A DNA stretch of 64,000 bases from Gammaproteobacteria bacterium (GTDB lineage: Bacteria > Pseudomonadota > Gammaproteobacteria > JADZEE01): NCBI GenBank assembly GCA_020850735.1, contig JADZEE010000080.1, forward strand, positions 1-64,000. Reading direction: 5' to 3'. Below are positions 38,305 to 47,959 of this stretch, piece by piece. Each line of letters begins with the position of its first letter. Within the stretch, counting starts at the first letter, position 1. The position numbers and the translations under genes are program-made. The notes below the pieces were generated by a model. That model had not been told where the DNA came from, did no database searches, and saw only the letters and a list, made by a program, of their open reading frames with translations.

Positions 38305-38739
38305 ATGTTCGATCTGGGTTTCTGGGAACTGACGATCATCGGCGTCGTCGCCCTGCTGGTGTTCGGGCCCGAACGGCTGCCGGAGCTCGCGCGCAATCTC
38401 GGCCGCTGGCTGGGGCGGGCGCGGCAGATGATCTGGTCGGTTCGCAACGAGATCGAACGCGAGCTCGATCTCACGGAGCTGAAAAAACTCAACCGGACGG
38501 TGGATCTGCCCCAGGTGGAACGCTGGCTGGACGAGCAGAGCGTACCGAAACCCGAGACCGACCCGCCGGCCGCAGTCACCCCGCCCGCCGGTCAGGGCTG
38601 GGTCGAGGATCCCGAATGGGTCGACGAGGCGGCTGACGCGACGCCGCCGCCCACGCTCGAGCCCCCCGTCGGCTCCGCGCCGGCGCCCGATCCCGATGCC
38701 GCGCTCCCGGACCGGACGCCGGCCGAGCCGCGCTCATGA
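38305..38739 (+). CDS. tatB: TatB, twin-arginine translocase receptor subunit
   Basis: The 144-residue protein starts MFDLGFWELTIIGVVALLVFGPERLPELARNLGRWLGRARQM, the TatB-type helix with the characteristic Glu and the GPERLP hinge. A long Pro/Asp-rich tail makes up the second half. With TatC it recognises RR signal peptides. It overlaps tatC by four bases. Confidence 0.95.
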   Translation: MFDLGFWELTIIGVVALLVFGPERLPELARNLGRWLGRARQMIWSVRNEIERELDLTELKKLNRTVDLPQVERWLDEQSVPKPETDPPAAVTPPAGQGWVEDPEWVDEAADATPPPTLEPPVGSAPAPDPDAALPDRTPAEPRS

Positions 38740-39512
38740 GCGAGCGCCCGCAACTCGGTCACGCCGGTGAGGACGAGGGCCAGCCGTTTCTCTCGCACCT
38801 TTTCGAGCTGCGCGGGCGGCTGCTGCGGGTGGTGTTCGCGGTGCTGGCGGTGCTCGTCGCGCTGATGCCCTTCCAGAACCAGCTCTACGCCCTGCTCGCG
38901 GAGCCGCTGATGCGCCACCTCCCGCAAGGTGCCACCATGATCGCCACCGAGGTCGCGGCGCCGTTTCTGGCGCCGTTCAAGCTCACCGCCGTGCTCGCGG
39001 TGTTCGTCGCCATCCCCTACATCCTCTATCAGCTCTGGGCCTTCGTGGCCCCGGGTCTGTACCGGCACGAGCAGCGCTTCGCGATGCCGTTGCTCGTCTC
39101 GAGCGTGCTGCTGTTCTACGGTGGCGGCGCGTTTGCGTATTTCCTCGTGTTCCCGCTCGTATTCGGGTTCTTCACCGCGAGCGCGCCCGCGGGCGTGACG
39201 GTGATGACCGACATGACCCGCTATCTCGATTTCGTGCTGAAGATGTTCTTCGCCTTCGGGCTGACCTTCGAGATCCCCATCGCGGTCATCCTGCTGGTGC
39301 GTGCCGGCATCATCGAGCGCGAGCAACTGGTCAAGTCACGTCCCTATATGATCGTCGCGGCATTCGTCCTCGGCGCCCTGCTCACGCCCCCGGACGTCAT
39401 CTCGCAGTGCCTGCTGGCATTGCCCATGTGGGGCTTGTTCGAGATCGGGCTGCTGCTCACCCGTACCCCGGTCGTGAAGACCGGCGCCGCGCCCGGCACC
39501 GATCCCGACTAG
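38736..39512 (+). CDS. tatC: TatC, twin-arginine translocase core
   Basis: The 258-residue protein has six membrane segments. HLFELRGRLLRVVFAVLAVL holds the signal-peptide-binding region near the N-terminus, and FAFGLTFEIPIAVILLVRAGI and PDVISQCLLALPMWGLFEIGLLL are conserved. It completes a tatABC operon that continues from the his genes. Its stop is directly followed by a dispersed palindrome. Confidence 0.96.
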   Translation: MSERPQLGHAGEDEGQPFLSHLFELRGRLLRVVFAVLAVLVALMPFQNQLYALLAEPLMRHLPQGATMIATEVAAPFLAPFKLTAVLAVFVAIPYILYQLWAFVAPGLYRHEQRFAMPLLVSSVLLFYGGGAFAYFLVFPLVFGFFTASAPAGVTVMTDMTRYLDFVLKMFFAFGLTFEIPIAVILLVRAGIIEREQLVKSRPYMIVAAFVLGALLTPPDVISQCLLALPMWGLFEIGLLLTRTPVVKTGAAPGTDPD

Positions 39513-39513
39513 A

Positions 39514-39618
39514 AAAACCGGGGTCAGAGTCGCATTTCCTGCCGCGGCGTAGGGGCAGGTCGCGGAAGAATTACCGGTATCTGTGCGCCACCGGAAATTC
39601 GACGCTGACCCCGGTTTT
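39514..39618. repeat. Dispersed palindrome, copy 1 (CCGGGGTCAG family)
   Basis: The outer arms AAAACCGGGGTCAGAGTCG (39514-39532) and CGACGCTGACCCCGGTTTT (39600-39618) pair at 18 of 19 positions. About 67 bases lie between them. The element fills the gap between the convergent tatC and rpiA genes and touches the rpiA stop. It may be a non-autonomous mobile element that also works as a two-way terminator. Two related copies lie at 42598-42660 and 53459-53569. Confidence 0.8.
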
Positions 39619-40349
39619 CAGATGCCGGGTCGCGCTGCCAGGGTTTCGACGCCACCGGCACCCGCGACCAGCAGCACGTCGGCGCCACGGCGCGCGAACA
39701 GCCCGTTGCTCACCACGCCAGGAATGCGATCGATGCTGTCCTCGAGCGCGATGGGCTCGCGGATCCTGAGGTCGTGCACGTCGAGAATGACGTTGCCGTT
39801 GTCGGTCGTAAAGCCGGCACGCAATACGGGCCGGCCGCCCAGCTTGACCATCTGGCGGGCCACGAAGCTGCGCGCCATCGGGATCACTTCCACCGGCAGT
39901 GGAAATGCGCCGAGCGCCGCCACCAGCTTGGAACTATCGACGATGCACACGAAGCGGTGGCTTGCCCCGGCCACGATCTTCTCCCGTGTCAGGGCTCCGC
40001 CGCCGCCCTTGATGAGCTGCAGGTGCCGGTTCGCCTCGTCAGCGCCATCGACGTACACGGGGATCTCGGCCACTTCGTTCAACTCGAACACCGGGATCCG
40101 GCGTTCGCGCAGGCGTGCCGCGGTCGCTTCGGAGCTCGGTACCGCACCCTTGAGCCAGATCCGCCTGGCGGCGAGCGCGTCGATGAAATGGTTGACGGTG
40201 CTGCCGGTGCCGACGCCGAGGACCATTCCGTCCTCGACGTAGCGCAGTGCCGCCTCGGCCACCTGTCGCTTTCCTTCCTCCCGTGTCGCCACCTCCGCCA
40301 CCCCCGCCGTCGCCCGGTTCGCCCGTGAGCATGCTATCTTATCGTGCAT
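39618..40349 (-). CDS. rpiA: Ribose-5-phosphate isomerase A
   Basis: This isomerase interconverts ribose-5-phosphate and ribulose-5-phosphate. [55 protein letters not shown] and [11 protein letters not shown] are the family blocks, including the catalytic acidic residue and Lys. The ATG at 40349 gives 243 residues. GTG codons at 40301 or 40292 would give about 227 or 224, nearer the usual 220, and may be the true start. It is divergent from ilvA, as in Pseudomonas. Confidence 0.95.
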   Translation of the reverse strand: MHDKIACSRANRATAGVAEVATREEGKRQVAEAALRYVEDGMVLGVGTGSTVNHFIDALAARRIWLKGAVPSSEATAARLRERRIPVFELNEVAEIPVYVDGADEANRHLQLIKGGGGALTREKIVAGASHRFVCIVDSSKLVAALGAFPLPVEVIPMARSFVARQMVKLGGRPVLRAGFTTDNGNVILDVHDLRIREPIALEDSIDRIPGVVSNGLFARRGADVLLVAGAGGVETLAARPGI

Positions 40350-40389
40350 TCCCTCGCCGACTGCCGTACGCAGTCCAGCCACCGCGACC

Positions 40390-41904
40390 GTGCCCGACGA
40401 ATACCTGAAGATGATCCTCAAGGCGCGCGTCTATGACGTCGCCATCGAGACGCCGCTCGATCCCGCCCCCGGGCTTTCGCACCGCCTGGACAACCGGGTG
40501 TGGCTCAAACGCGAGGATCTGCAGCCCGTTTTTTCCTACAAAATCCGCGGCGCGTACAACCTCATGCAGTCGCTGACCCCCGCGCAACGGGCGCGCGGTG
40601 TGGTGACGGCTTCTGCCGGCAATCATGCCCAGGGCGTGGCGCTCGCCGCGCAGTGCCTCGGCCTGCCCGCCCTGATCGTGATGCCGAAAACGACGCCCGA
40701 AATCAAAGTCAACGCCGTCAGGCAGCGCGGCGCCGAGATCGTCCTGCACGGCAACACGTACGACGAGGCCGCCGAGCACGCCCGCCAGCTCGAAGTCGAC
40801 CGCGGCATGACCTATGTGCACCCCTACGACCATCCGCTCATCATCGCCGGACAGGGCACGGTCGCGGTCGAGATCCTGCGCCAGCACGCGGACCACCTCG
40901 ACGCCATCTTCGTACCCGTGGGCGGCGGCGGGCTCATCGCCGGTGTGGCCGCCTACGTCAAGCAGCTCGAGCCCGGCATCCGCATCATCGGTGTGGAGCC
41001 GGACGATGCGCCGAGCATGAAACGCGCGCTCGAGGCGGGCAGGCGCGTCGTCCTCGATCACGTCGGCATCTTCGCCGACGGCGCGGCCGTCCGCCAGGTC
41101 GGCGAGGAGACTTTCCGCGTCGTGCGCGAACTGGTCGACGATGTGCTGCTCGTGTCCACCGACGAGATCTGCGCCGCGATCAAGGACATCTTCGAGGACA
41201 CGCGCGCCATTGCCGAACCTGCCGGCGCGCTCGCGCTCGCCGGGCTGAAACAATACGTGGCCCGAAGCGGTGCGCGCGGCGAGCAGCTGGTGGCGATCGT
41301 CTCGGGCGCGAACGTCAACTTCGATCGCCTGCGCTACATCGCCGAGCTCGCGGAGCTCGGCGAGCAGCGCGAAGTGCTGATCGCCGCGACGATCCCCGAG
41401 CGGCCCGGCAGCTTCCGCGAGTTCTGTCATACGCTCGGGCCTCGCCTGGTGACCGAGTTCAATTATCGTTACGCCGATCAGCACGATGCGCACGTCTTCG
41501 CCGGCGTGCAGATCCGCCACGGCGACCAGGAACGCCAGGCGCTGCTCGCGAATCTGCGAGACAAGGGCTATCCCGTCGAGGATCTCACTGGCGACGACAT
41601 GGCCAAGATGCACGTGCGCTACATGGTCGGCGGTCATGGCGGCAGCGTCGAGAACGAGGTCATTTACCGGTTCGAGTTTCCCGAGCGCCCCGGCGCGCTG
41701 GTGCATTTCCTGACCCAGCTCGGCAACCAATGGAACATCAGCATGTTTCATTACCGTAATCACGGTGCGGCCTATGGCCACGTGCTCATCGGCATGCAGG
41801 TGGCCCCGGCGGAGCGCGCGTCGTTTGCCGCGCGGCTGGACACGCTCGGTCTGGCGCATTGGGAGGAAACCGCGAATCCCGCCTACCGCCTGTTCCTGCG
41901 TTGA
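40390..41904 (+). CDS. ilvA: Biosynthetic threonine deaminase
   Basis: This 504-residue PLP enzyme starts at a GTG and makes 2-ketobutyrate, the first step of isoleucine synthesis. The PLP lysine is in [13 protein letters not shown], and the PLP phosphate loop is [15 protein letters not shown]. From about residue 325 two ACT-like domains ([18 protein letters not shown] and [18 protein letters not shown]) mark the allosteric isoleucine/valine-regulated form. It is of normal length. Confidence 0.97.
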   Translation: MPDEYLKMILKARVYDVAIETPLDPAPGLSHRLDNRVWLKREDLQPVFSYKIRGAYNLMQSLTPAQRARGVVTASAGNHAQGVALAAQCLGLPALIVMPKTTPEIKVNAVRQRGAEIVLHGNTYDEAAEHARQLEVDRGMTYVHPYDHPLIIAGQGTVAVEILRQHADHLDAIFVPVGGGGLIAGVAAYVKQLEPGIRIIGVEPDDAPSMKRALEAGRRVVLDHVGIFADGAAVRQVGEETFRVVRELVDDVLLVSTDEICAAIKDIFEDTRAIAEPAGALALAGLKQYVARSGARGEQLVAIVSGANVNFDRLRYIAELAELGEQREVLIAATIPERPGSFREFCHTLGPRLVTEFNYRYADQHDAHVFAGVQIRHGDQERQALLANLRDKGYPVEDLTGDDMAKMHVRYMVGGHGGSVENEVIYRFEFPERPGALVHFLTQLGNQWNISMFHYRNHGAAYGHVLIGMQVAPAERASFAARLDTLGLAHWEETANPAYRLFLR

Positions 41905-41953
41905 TGGTCCCGGTCGCGCGCCATCGCCGTGAACGGCAATGCGATAAACGCGC

Positions 41954-42622
41954 GTGACGACCGTGCACTCGCTTTGTCAGGCGATCATCGCCATCGCGCG
42001 GCGGCTGAATGACAGCGGCCTTACCGCGGGCAGCTCGGGCAACGTCAGCGTGCGGATCGAGGACGGCTTTCTCGTCACCCCGACCGGCATGTCCTATGCT
42101 GCGCTCGTACCGGCGGATATCGTGCGGGTCGACTCCGACGGCGCGGTCGCCCCCGGTCAACGGCTACCGTCGAGCGAGTGGCGCTTCCACCGCGACATCT
42201 ACGGCGCGCGCCCGGAAGCCGGCGCAATCGTGCACGTGCACTCACCGTACGCCACGGCGCTCGCCTGCCTGCGGCGCGCGATCCCGGCGTTCCATTACAT
42301 GGTCGCGATCGCCGGCGGCGACTCGATCCGCTGCGCGCGCTATGCGACCTTCGGGACGCAGGCACTGTCGGCGCACGTCGTTGCGGCGCTGGCCGGGCGG
42401 CGCGCATGCCTGCTCGCCAATCACGGTCTGGTCGCGTTCGCCGGCGACCTCAAGGGCGCCTTCGGCCTGGCCGCCGCCGTCGAGGACCTTGCCCGCCAGT
42501 ACTGCCTGTGCCTGAGTATCGGTGAGCCGGTGCTGCTCGACGCCGGCGAGATGCAACGCGTGCTCGCGAAATTCGCCAGCTACGGCGCCCAGCCGCCAAA
42601 ACCGGGGTCAGACTCGCAATAG
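41954..42622 (+). CDS. Class II aldolase/adducin-domain protein, FucA-like
   Basis: This 222-residue protein starts at a GTG. TAGSSGNVSVRIEDGFLVTPTGMSY, IVHVHSPYATALACL and LLANHGLVAFAGDL contain the zinc-binding histidines and the Gly-rich phosphate site of L-fuculose-phosphate aldolases. EWRFHRDIYGARPEAGA carries the catalytic Glu region. The substrate is unknown. Its last residues (KPGSDSQ and the TAG) are encoded by a dispersed palindrome that begins at 42598, so the native C-terminus may have been altered by the insertion. It follows ilvA by 49 bases. Confidence 0.88.
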   Translation: MTTVHSLCQAIIAIARRLNDSGLTAGSSGNVSVRIEDGFLVTPTGMSYAALVPADIVRVDSDGAVAPGQRLPSSEWRFHRDIYGARPEAGAIVHVHSPYATALACLRRAIPAFHYMVAIAGGDSIRCARYATFGTQALSAHVVAALAGRRACLLANHGLVAFAGDLKGAFGLAAAVEDLARQYCLCLSIGEPVLLDAGEMQRVLAKFASYGAQPPKPGSDSQ

Positions 42623-42660
42623 ACCGGTGCCGCGAAGGAATTCGACTCTGACCCCGGATT
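42598..42660. repeat. Dispersed palindrome, copy 2, overlapping a gene end
   Basis: Arms AAAACCGGGGTCAGACTCG and CGACTCTGACCCCGGATT (42643-42660) flank about 26 bases. It is a shorter relative of the element at 39514. It encodes the last few residues and the stop of the aldolase gene, and ends five bases before the methyltransferase start. It may affect expression of that gene. Confidence 0.8.
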
Positions 42661-42665
42661 GGCCG

Positions 42666-43283
42666 ATGAGCGACAAGGCGCATTGGGAGGATGTCTACCG
42701 CCGCCGGGAACCGGAGCAGCTGAGCTGGTACCAGGCCCGACCGGAGCAGTCGCTGCGTCTGATCGAACGCGCGGCCGCGGCGGCCGGCCGGCGCGTCATC
42801 GACGTCGGCGGCGGGGCTGCGACGCTGATCGATAGCCTGCTCGACCTGGATTTTGCCGGGCTGGCGGTGCTGGACCTGTCGGGTGTGGCGATCGCGCGCG
42901 CGAAAGCGCGGCTTGGCGTCCGTGCGGGGCTGGTGGAATGGTTCGAGGCCGATGTCACGTCCTTCGAACCCCCGCATCGGTGGGACGTGTGGCACGACCG
43001 CGCGGTGTTTCACTTCCTGACCGATCCCGCCGACCGCCGCGCCTACGGCGCCGTCCTGCGACGGGCGCTCGAGCCGGCGGGACAGGTCGTCATCGCGACC
43101 TTCGGACCGCGCGGGCCGCAGCGCTGCAGCGGACTCGAGGTGGCCCGCTACAGTGCCGGGTCTCTCGCCGGGGAGCTGGGCCCGGAGCTGGCGCTCGTGG
43201 AGTCCGCCGTCGAAGCCCACCGGACCCCGGCCGGCACCACGCAGGAATTCCTCTATTGCCGGTTCGTGCGACGCCCCGCTTAG
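42666..43283 (+). CDS. Class I SAM-dependent methyltransferase
   Basis: The protein has 205 residues from the ATG at 42666. HWEDVYRRREPEQLSWYQARPEQSL opens it, and motif I is RVIDVGGGAATLIDSLLD. The later blocks LAVLDLSGVAIARAKARL and WDVWHDRAVFHFLTDPADRRAYG follow the Methyltransf_25/TPMT-like pattern. The substrate is unknown, possibly a small molecule or a thiol/metalloid compound. It starts directly after palindrome copy 2. Confidence 0.88.
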   Translation: MSDKAHWEDVYRRREPEQLSWYQARPEQSLRLIERAAAAAGRRVIDVGGGAATLIDSLLDLDFAGLAVLDLSGVAIARAKARLGVRAGLVEWFEADVTSFEPPHRWDVWHDRAVFHFLTDPADRRAYGAVLRRALEPAGQVVIATFGPRGPQRCSGLEVARYSAGSLAGELGPELALVESAVEAHRTPAGTTQEFLYCRFVRRPA

Positions 43284-43409
43284 ACCCGCTCGAAGGCCCG
43301 CGCGCGGCCCACCGTCGCGCAGGGATGTTGATCGATGTCAAGCCGCGCCTCGCCGCGCCGGGGCAACGTACACCAGCGGGCGCAAGCAGCGTTGCCAGGC
43401 GGGGAACCC

Positions 43410-45332
43410 ATGTCGGCACGATCGGCCCCAGTCCAGTCGTCGGCGCCGCCGCCGCAGCGCCGCCGGATCCTGCTCGTCAACCCCCGTTTCCCGGAGAGTT
43501 TCTGGAGCTTCCGTTGGGCCTTGTCGCGCGTCCTCCAGGGCAAGCGGGCGCTCAATCCACCGCTCGGTCTTGCGACGCTGGCAGCGCTGTGCCCTCCCGA
43601 CTGGGAAGTGCGGATCGTCGACGAGAACGTCCAGAGCGTTCCCATCGATCCGCAGGCCGACGTCGTCGGCGTGTGTGGGATGGGCGTGCAACTCGAACGC
43701 CAGCGCGAGCTGCTGCGCTACTACCGCGGGCGCGGCTGCTACGTCGTCGCCGGCGGCAGCTATGCGTCCCTGTGTCCCGAGGCGCTCGCTGACGCTGCCG
43801 ATACGGTGGTGGCGGGAGAGGCGGAGTACGTGTGGCCGCGGTTCTGCCGCGACCTCGCGGCCGGCAGGCCCCGGGCCCTGTACCGGGAAACCGGCATCGT
43901 CGATCTGGCCGACTCCCCGACGCCGCGCTTCGAGCTGTTGCAGTTGGACCGCTACGCGAACGCGAGCGTGCAGTTCTCGCGTGGATGTCCTTACCACTGC
44001 GAGTTCTGCGACATCATTGTCATGTTCGGGCGCAAGCCGCGCACCAAGTCGCCGGACCAGATCGGCAGGGAGCTCGATCGGCTGCGGATGCTCGGCGTGC
44101 GCGACGTTTTCTTCGTGGACGACAACCTGATCGGGCACAAGGAACGCGCCAAGGGGCTGTTGCGCTATCTCGCCGATTACCAGCAGCGCGCCGCCAGCAC
44201 GTTCAACTTTGGCACCGAGGCCTCAATCAACCTCGCCCAGGATGACGAGCTGCTGTCACTGTTTCGCGCCGCCCGCTTCTCGTGGGTGTTCATCGGTATC
44301 GAATCGCCGGACGAAACCAGCCTGCGGGAAACCGGCAAGACCCAGAACACGCGCGTCGACCTGCTGGAATCGGTGCGCAGGATCTACACTGCCGGCATCG
44401 AAATCTTCGGTGGCTTCATCATCGGATTCGACAACGATACCGTCGACATCTTCGAGCGACAGCGACGCTTTATCACGGCCGCCGGGGTACAGGTGGCCAT
44501 GGTCGGGTTGCTGACGGCACTGCCCAGGACGCCCCTGTACCAGCGCCTGCGAAGGGTGGGACGCCTGCGGCCGCACGCCAACCTGGCGGACAACACGCAG
44601 GCGGGAACGAACCTCGTGCCGCTGCGGATGCAATACGAAACCATGGTGCGGCGCTACGAGCAGCTCTGGCGCGATCTGGTCACCGATCACAGCATCGCGC
44701 GGCGGATACGCAGCAAGGCGCGCTGGCTGCGCCGGCCCGTATACCGGGGTCAGTATTCGTGGTTCGAGCGCGCGCAGATCCTCGCCCGCCTGCTGTGGCG
44801 TGGCCTGTTACCCGGCGGCCCGGCACGCTGGTACCACTTCGCAGCGGGTATGCTGTGCAGTCGGCCGCGCTTCTGGCCAGTGCTGGTCAGTGACTGGATC
44901 GCGGGGCTCGCCCTGCAGGACTTCGTCCGCCGGCGATTCAGACGCGATTGCGCGCGGGATCGGCGCATCGGGCAGGCGACGCTCGCCTTTGTGCAGGCGC
45001 GCTGCGCCGCGTGCCTGCGCAGTGGGACTCTGGATGCCGCGCTGCTGACGGCGGGTTCCGCGACCCGCCTGGCGTTGACCCTGCGCGGCCGCGTCGACCC
45101 GGTCTTCTTCACGATCTGCGCGCGGCGGATCGAAAAACTGCTGCGCAAATCCTCGACCGCTATCACCTTGCGCGTGGAGGCGCTGGCGCTTGGCCAGCAC
45201 GATGATCTGCGCCGCTTGCTGCAGCGTCTGGCCTATTATGGCGACCGGATTTCCCTGCGCGTGAACAGCGCTCTGGCCTCCGGGCTTGCGATCGACTCAT
45301 CGGTTTTCCACCTCGTGCTGGAAGAATACTGA
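43410..45332 (+). CDS. B12-binding radical SAM protein (DUF4070-like)
   Basis: The protein has 640 residues from the ATG at 43410; an in-frame ATG at 43335 would add 25. After a short N-terminus, a cobalamin-binding Rossmann-type domain covers about residues 19-165 (RRILLVNPRFPESFWSF...). The radical SAM domain has Cys193, Cys197 and Cys200 in SRGCPYHCEFCDIIVMFGRKPRTKSP, the SAM-binding FFVDDNLIG block, and IFGGFIIGFDNDT. The family includes methyltransferases and hopanoid-modifying enzymes such as HpnP, whose cluster motif is similar. A Cys-poor Arg-rich tail of roughly 200 residues follows. The substrate is unknown. Confidence 0.88.
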   Translation: MSARSAPVQSSAPPPQRRRILLVNPRFPESFWSFRWALSRVLQGKRALNPPLGLATLAALCPPDWEVRIVDENVQSVPIDPQADVVGVCGMGVQLERQRELLRYYRGRGCYVVAGGSYASLCPEALADAADTVVAGEAEYVWPRFCRDLAAGRPRALYRETGIVDLADSPTPRFELLQLDRYANASVQFSRGCPYHCEFCDIIVMFGRKPRTKSPDQIGRELDRLRMLGVRDVFFVDDNLIGHKERAKGLLRYLADYQQRAASTFNFGTEASINLAQDDELLSLFRAARFSWVFIGIESPDETSLRETGKTQNTRVDLLESVRRIYTAGIEIFGGFIIGFDNDTVDIFERQRRFITAAGVQVAMVGLLTALPRTPLYQRLRRVGRLRPHANLADNTQAGTNLVPLRMQYETMVRRYEQLWRDLVTDHSIARRIRSKARWLRRPVYRGQYSWFERAQILARLLWRGLLPGGPARWYHFAAGMLCSRPRFWPVLVSDWIAGLALQDFVRRRFRRDCARDRRIGQATLAFVQARCAACLRSGTLDAALLTAGSATRLALTLRGRVDPVFFTICARRIEKLLRKSSTAITLRVEALALGQHDDLRRLLQRLAYYGDRISLRVNSALASGLAIDSSVFHLVLEEY

Positions 45333-45750
45333 GCCGGATCGCACCGACTCCGGATCCTGCGCTGGCTCTGTGGCACTCTGGTGTGGCGCCGCAGCTCCAC
45401 CCGCATTCACCCGCGACACGATCGCCAACCGTCGCGGTCGATTGAAGCCGGTCCGGCAACGGCCATCGGTGCCGCGCCGGCGCACGCGCCCGCCGCTGCC
45501 GGTGCAGCAATCCCGGCCGAGCGGACGATCAGCCTCGCGTTCTCCCCGCAAATGCCCGCGACTATCTTGCGCCTTACTCCCGGTCCATTCGCGCCCGGCA
45601 ACCGCCCGGCTGGTACGGGAAGCTGGGCCTGGCTGGCGTCCTGCGGACCGGTAGATAGGCCCCGGGGGCTAATTCTTCTTCTGCCGTCGCGCTTGCCCGC
45701 GGCTACCATACACGCCGCCGCACGTGTCGCGGCACCGACGGACGAGGCAT
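45333..45750. other. 418-bp gap without a supported gene
   Basis: Between the radical SAM gene and the class V enzyme gene I see no RNA gene, repeat or convincing promoter. Open frames on both strands cross it, but their translations are Arg/Ala/Pro-rich and look like high-GC shadows. The last 80 bases before 45751 (around TTCTTCTTCTGCCGTC) may contain the promoter of the next gene, with GGACGAGG ahead of its ATG as a possible ribosome site. Confidence 0.6.
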
Positions 45751-46950
45751 ATGACCGACTGGACGAGCATCCGCGCGCAATATCCCGGCCTCACGGGCCG
45801 AACCTTCCTCGACGCCGCCTGCGTGAGCCTGATGCCGCAACGCGCGCACGAGGCCGTCACCGCGTTCTCCGCGCGCCTGGTCGATCCGGCGGAGGCTGAC
45901 GCCACTCTCCACCACATCTGGATGGATGCCCAGCGCGAGCAGGCGGTGCATTCCTCGGCGCGCCTGCTCGAGTGCGCACCGAGGCACGTCGCGCTGGTCG
46001 AGAGCACGACCCACGGGCTCAACATCGCCGCGCAGGCGATCCCCTGGCGCGCTGGCGACGAGGTGCTGATGTGCGACCTCGAGTTCCTGCAGGTCGCGAT
46101 CCCGTTCGTGCAGCTCGCGCAGCGCGCCGGCGTGCGCCCCGTGTTCGTGCGTCACCGGGACGGCATCGCCGACGTCGACGCCTTCCGGGCGGCAGCGACG
46201 CCGGCGACCCGCGCCATCGTCGTCAGCTCCACGCAGTGGAGCAACGGCTATCGCATCGATCTCGACGGTCTCGCGCAACTCGCGCGCGAGCACGGCGCCT
46301 GGCTCGTCGTCGATGCCATCCAGCAGGCGGGTGCGCTGCCCGTCAGCCTGCACGGGGTCGACTTCCTCATCGCGGGCGGCCACAAGTGGCTGAACGCGCC
46401 CATGGGCACGGGCTTCATGTATATGTCCGGGCGCGCGCTCGAGGAGCTCGAGCCGGCTGCCTGGGGCTACCTCGCGCTCGAGCCGCCTGACGGTGGCTGG
46501 GGCACGTATTTTTCGACGCCCTCGATTACCCCCGACCGCAGCTACGGTTTCGTCGCCGGCGCCAAGCGTTTCGAGATCGGCGGTACCGGCAACTATCCCG
46601 GCGCGATCGCGCTGGCGCAAAGCCTGGATCTGGTCAACGAAGTCGGCATCGCGCGGGCCGCTGCGCGCGTGTGGGCGCTCGGCGAGCGTCTGCAGGAGGG
46701 GTTGCGCGAGCTGCCGGTGCGGCTGGAGACGCCGTTCGCGCGGGAACACCGGGCCGGTATCATCTCGTTCACGCTCGGTGAGCGCGGCCGGGATCTCGCC
46801 TGCCTCGAGCACCTCACCGCCGCGCGTATCTACGTCGCCCATCGTTACACCAGCGGCACCGGCGGGGTCCGCGTGAGCGTGCACTATTTCAACGACGAGA
46901 ACGACATCGATCACGTGCTGGCGGAAACGGCCGCTTTCCTGCGCCGCTGA
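45751..46950 (+). CDS. Class V aminotransferase-fold PLP enzyme
   Basis: The protein has 399 residues from the ATG at 45751. The PLP lysine is in DFLIAGGHKWLNAPMGTGFMY, and the cofactor Asp is in WLVVDAIQQAGALPV. ESTTHGLNIAAQAIPWRAGDEVLM is the substrate-phosphate region. RVSVHYFNDENDIDHVL closes the fold. Members include cysteine desulfurases, kynureninases and isopenicillin-N epimerases; the sequence does not separate these. A second enzyme of this fold lies at 53572 and shares the C-terminal HxFYNDE/HYFNDEND-type end. Confidence 0.85.
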   Translation: MTDWTSIRAQYPGLTGRTFLDAACVSLMPQRAHEAVTAFSARLVDPAEADATLHHIWMDAQREQAVHSSARLLECAPRHVALVESTTHGLNIAAQAIPWRAGDEVLMCDLEFLQVAIPFVQLAQRAGVRPVFVRHRDGIADVDAFRAAATPATRAIVVSSTQWSNGYRIDLDGLAQLAREHGAWLVVDAIQQAGALPVSLHGVDFLIAGGHKWLNAPMGTGFMYMSGRALEELEPAAWGYLALEPPDGGWGTYFSTPSITPDRSYGFVAGAKRFEIGGTGNYPGAIALAQSLDLVNEVGIARAAARVWALGERLQEGLRELPVRLETPFAREHRAGIISFTLGERGRDLACLEHLTAARIYVAHRYTSGTGGVRVSVHYFNDENDIDHVLAETAAFLRR

Positions 46951-46968
46951 AGCACCCCGGCGCGGGGC

Positions 46969-47946
46969 TCAACGCCCGTTCCCGGGGATCCCGCCGGCGA
47001 GTATGGTCGCGAGATCGCCCGGATCGATGTTGGCGCCGCTGACGACGCACACCGTGTGTCTCCCGAGTCCGGCGCCCGCGAGCGCCGCGGCGACCGGCAC
47101 GGCCCCCGCGCCTTCGGCGATGAGGTGCTGTTGCGTGGCGAGCCGACGGATCGCCGCCGCGACATCGGCAAGCGGGACGACGACACTGGCGTCGATCAAC
47201 GTCTCCAGCCACGGCCACATCGGCGCCAGCACCGTCGCCACGCCGACGCCGGAGATGAATGACGGCCGCGGCTCGATGCACACCGGCCGGCCGGCGGCAC
47301 GGGCGGCCGCCAATGGCGCGGCCACGTCGCATTCGCAGGCGACCACGCGCACGCGCCGGTCCCGCGCCCGACAGGCCGCCGCGATGCCGCAGGCGAGCGC
47401 GCCGGCGCCGAACGGTACCAGCACCGTGTCGACCTCGGGGCAGCGATCGAGAATTTCCGCACCGATCGTGGCATTGCCCTCGATCACTTCCGGATCACCC
47501 GCGCCGTCGATGTAGCGCCCGCGCAGGGCGGGGAAACGCCGTGTCTCGACGACCTCCCACCACTGCCCGGCGCTCACCTCGTGCACGGTCGCGCCCAGCC
47601 GGACCAAGGCCGCGAGCTTCGCGGCCGGTGTGCCCGGGCGCACGACGACGTCGGCCGGAATGCCGAGCCGGGCGGCGATCCACGCCATGCCGATACCGAG
47701 GTTACCGGTGCTCGCGGTGAACACCCCGCGGGCGCGCTCGGCGGGCGGCAGGCTGAGCACGGCGTTGGCGGCGGGACGAAGCTTGAACGATCCGCCGTGC
47801 TGGAGATTTTCCAGCTTGAGAAAAACGCGGGTGTCCACGCCTGGCAGCTCGAGTGGCAGCAGCGGCGTTTCCACCACGATATGCGCGAGCCGCGCGCGGG
47901 CGGCGTCGATGGCCTCGATCCCGAGCGCCGGCACGCTCGTCGTCAT
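46969..47946 (-). CDS. Threonine/serine dehydratase-like PLP enzyme
   Basis: This 325-residue fold-type II PLP enzyme has the PLP lysine in LENLQHGGSFKLRPAANAV, where ordinary dehydratases have GSFKIRGA. FTASTGNLGIGMAWIAARLGIPADVVV and LVPFGAGALACGIAAACRA are the cofactor sites. IEGNATIGAEILDRC and AEGAGAVPVAAAL are typical. It lies 13 bases behind the NSS transporter gene. The substrate may be serine, threonine, hydroxy-aspartate or another beta-hydroxy amino acid. Confidence 0.85.
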   Translation of the reverse strand: MTTSVPALGIEAIDAARARLAHIVVETPLLPLELPGVDTRVFLKLENLQHGGSFKLRPAANAVLSLPPAERARGVFTASTGNLGIGMAWIAARLGIPADVVVRPGTPAAKLAALVRLGATVHEVSAGQWWEVVETRRFPALRGRYIDGAGDPEVIEGNATIGAEILDRCPEVDTVLVPFGAGALACGIAAACRARDRRVRVVACECDVAAPLAAARAAGRPVCIEPRPSFISGVGVATVLAPMWPWLETLIDASVVVPLADVAAAIRRLATQQHLIAEGAGAVPVAAALAGAGLGRHTVCVVSGANIDPGDLATILAGGIPGNGR

Positions 47947-47959
47947 CGCACTCCCGCGT

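Noticed and set aside
44742-44758. CCGGGGTCAG-like string inside the radical SAM gene
   Set aside because: It is in-frame coding sequence without a second arm nearby, so it is a chance match rather than a fourth palindrome.
45381-45899. 172-codon plus-strand open frame before the class V enzyme
   Set aside because: Arg/Ala/Pro-rich translation, runs into the real gene in another frame, and no ribosome-binding site.
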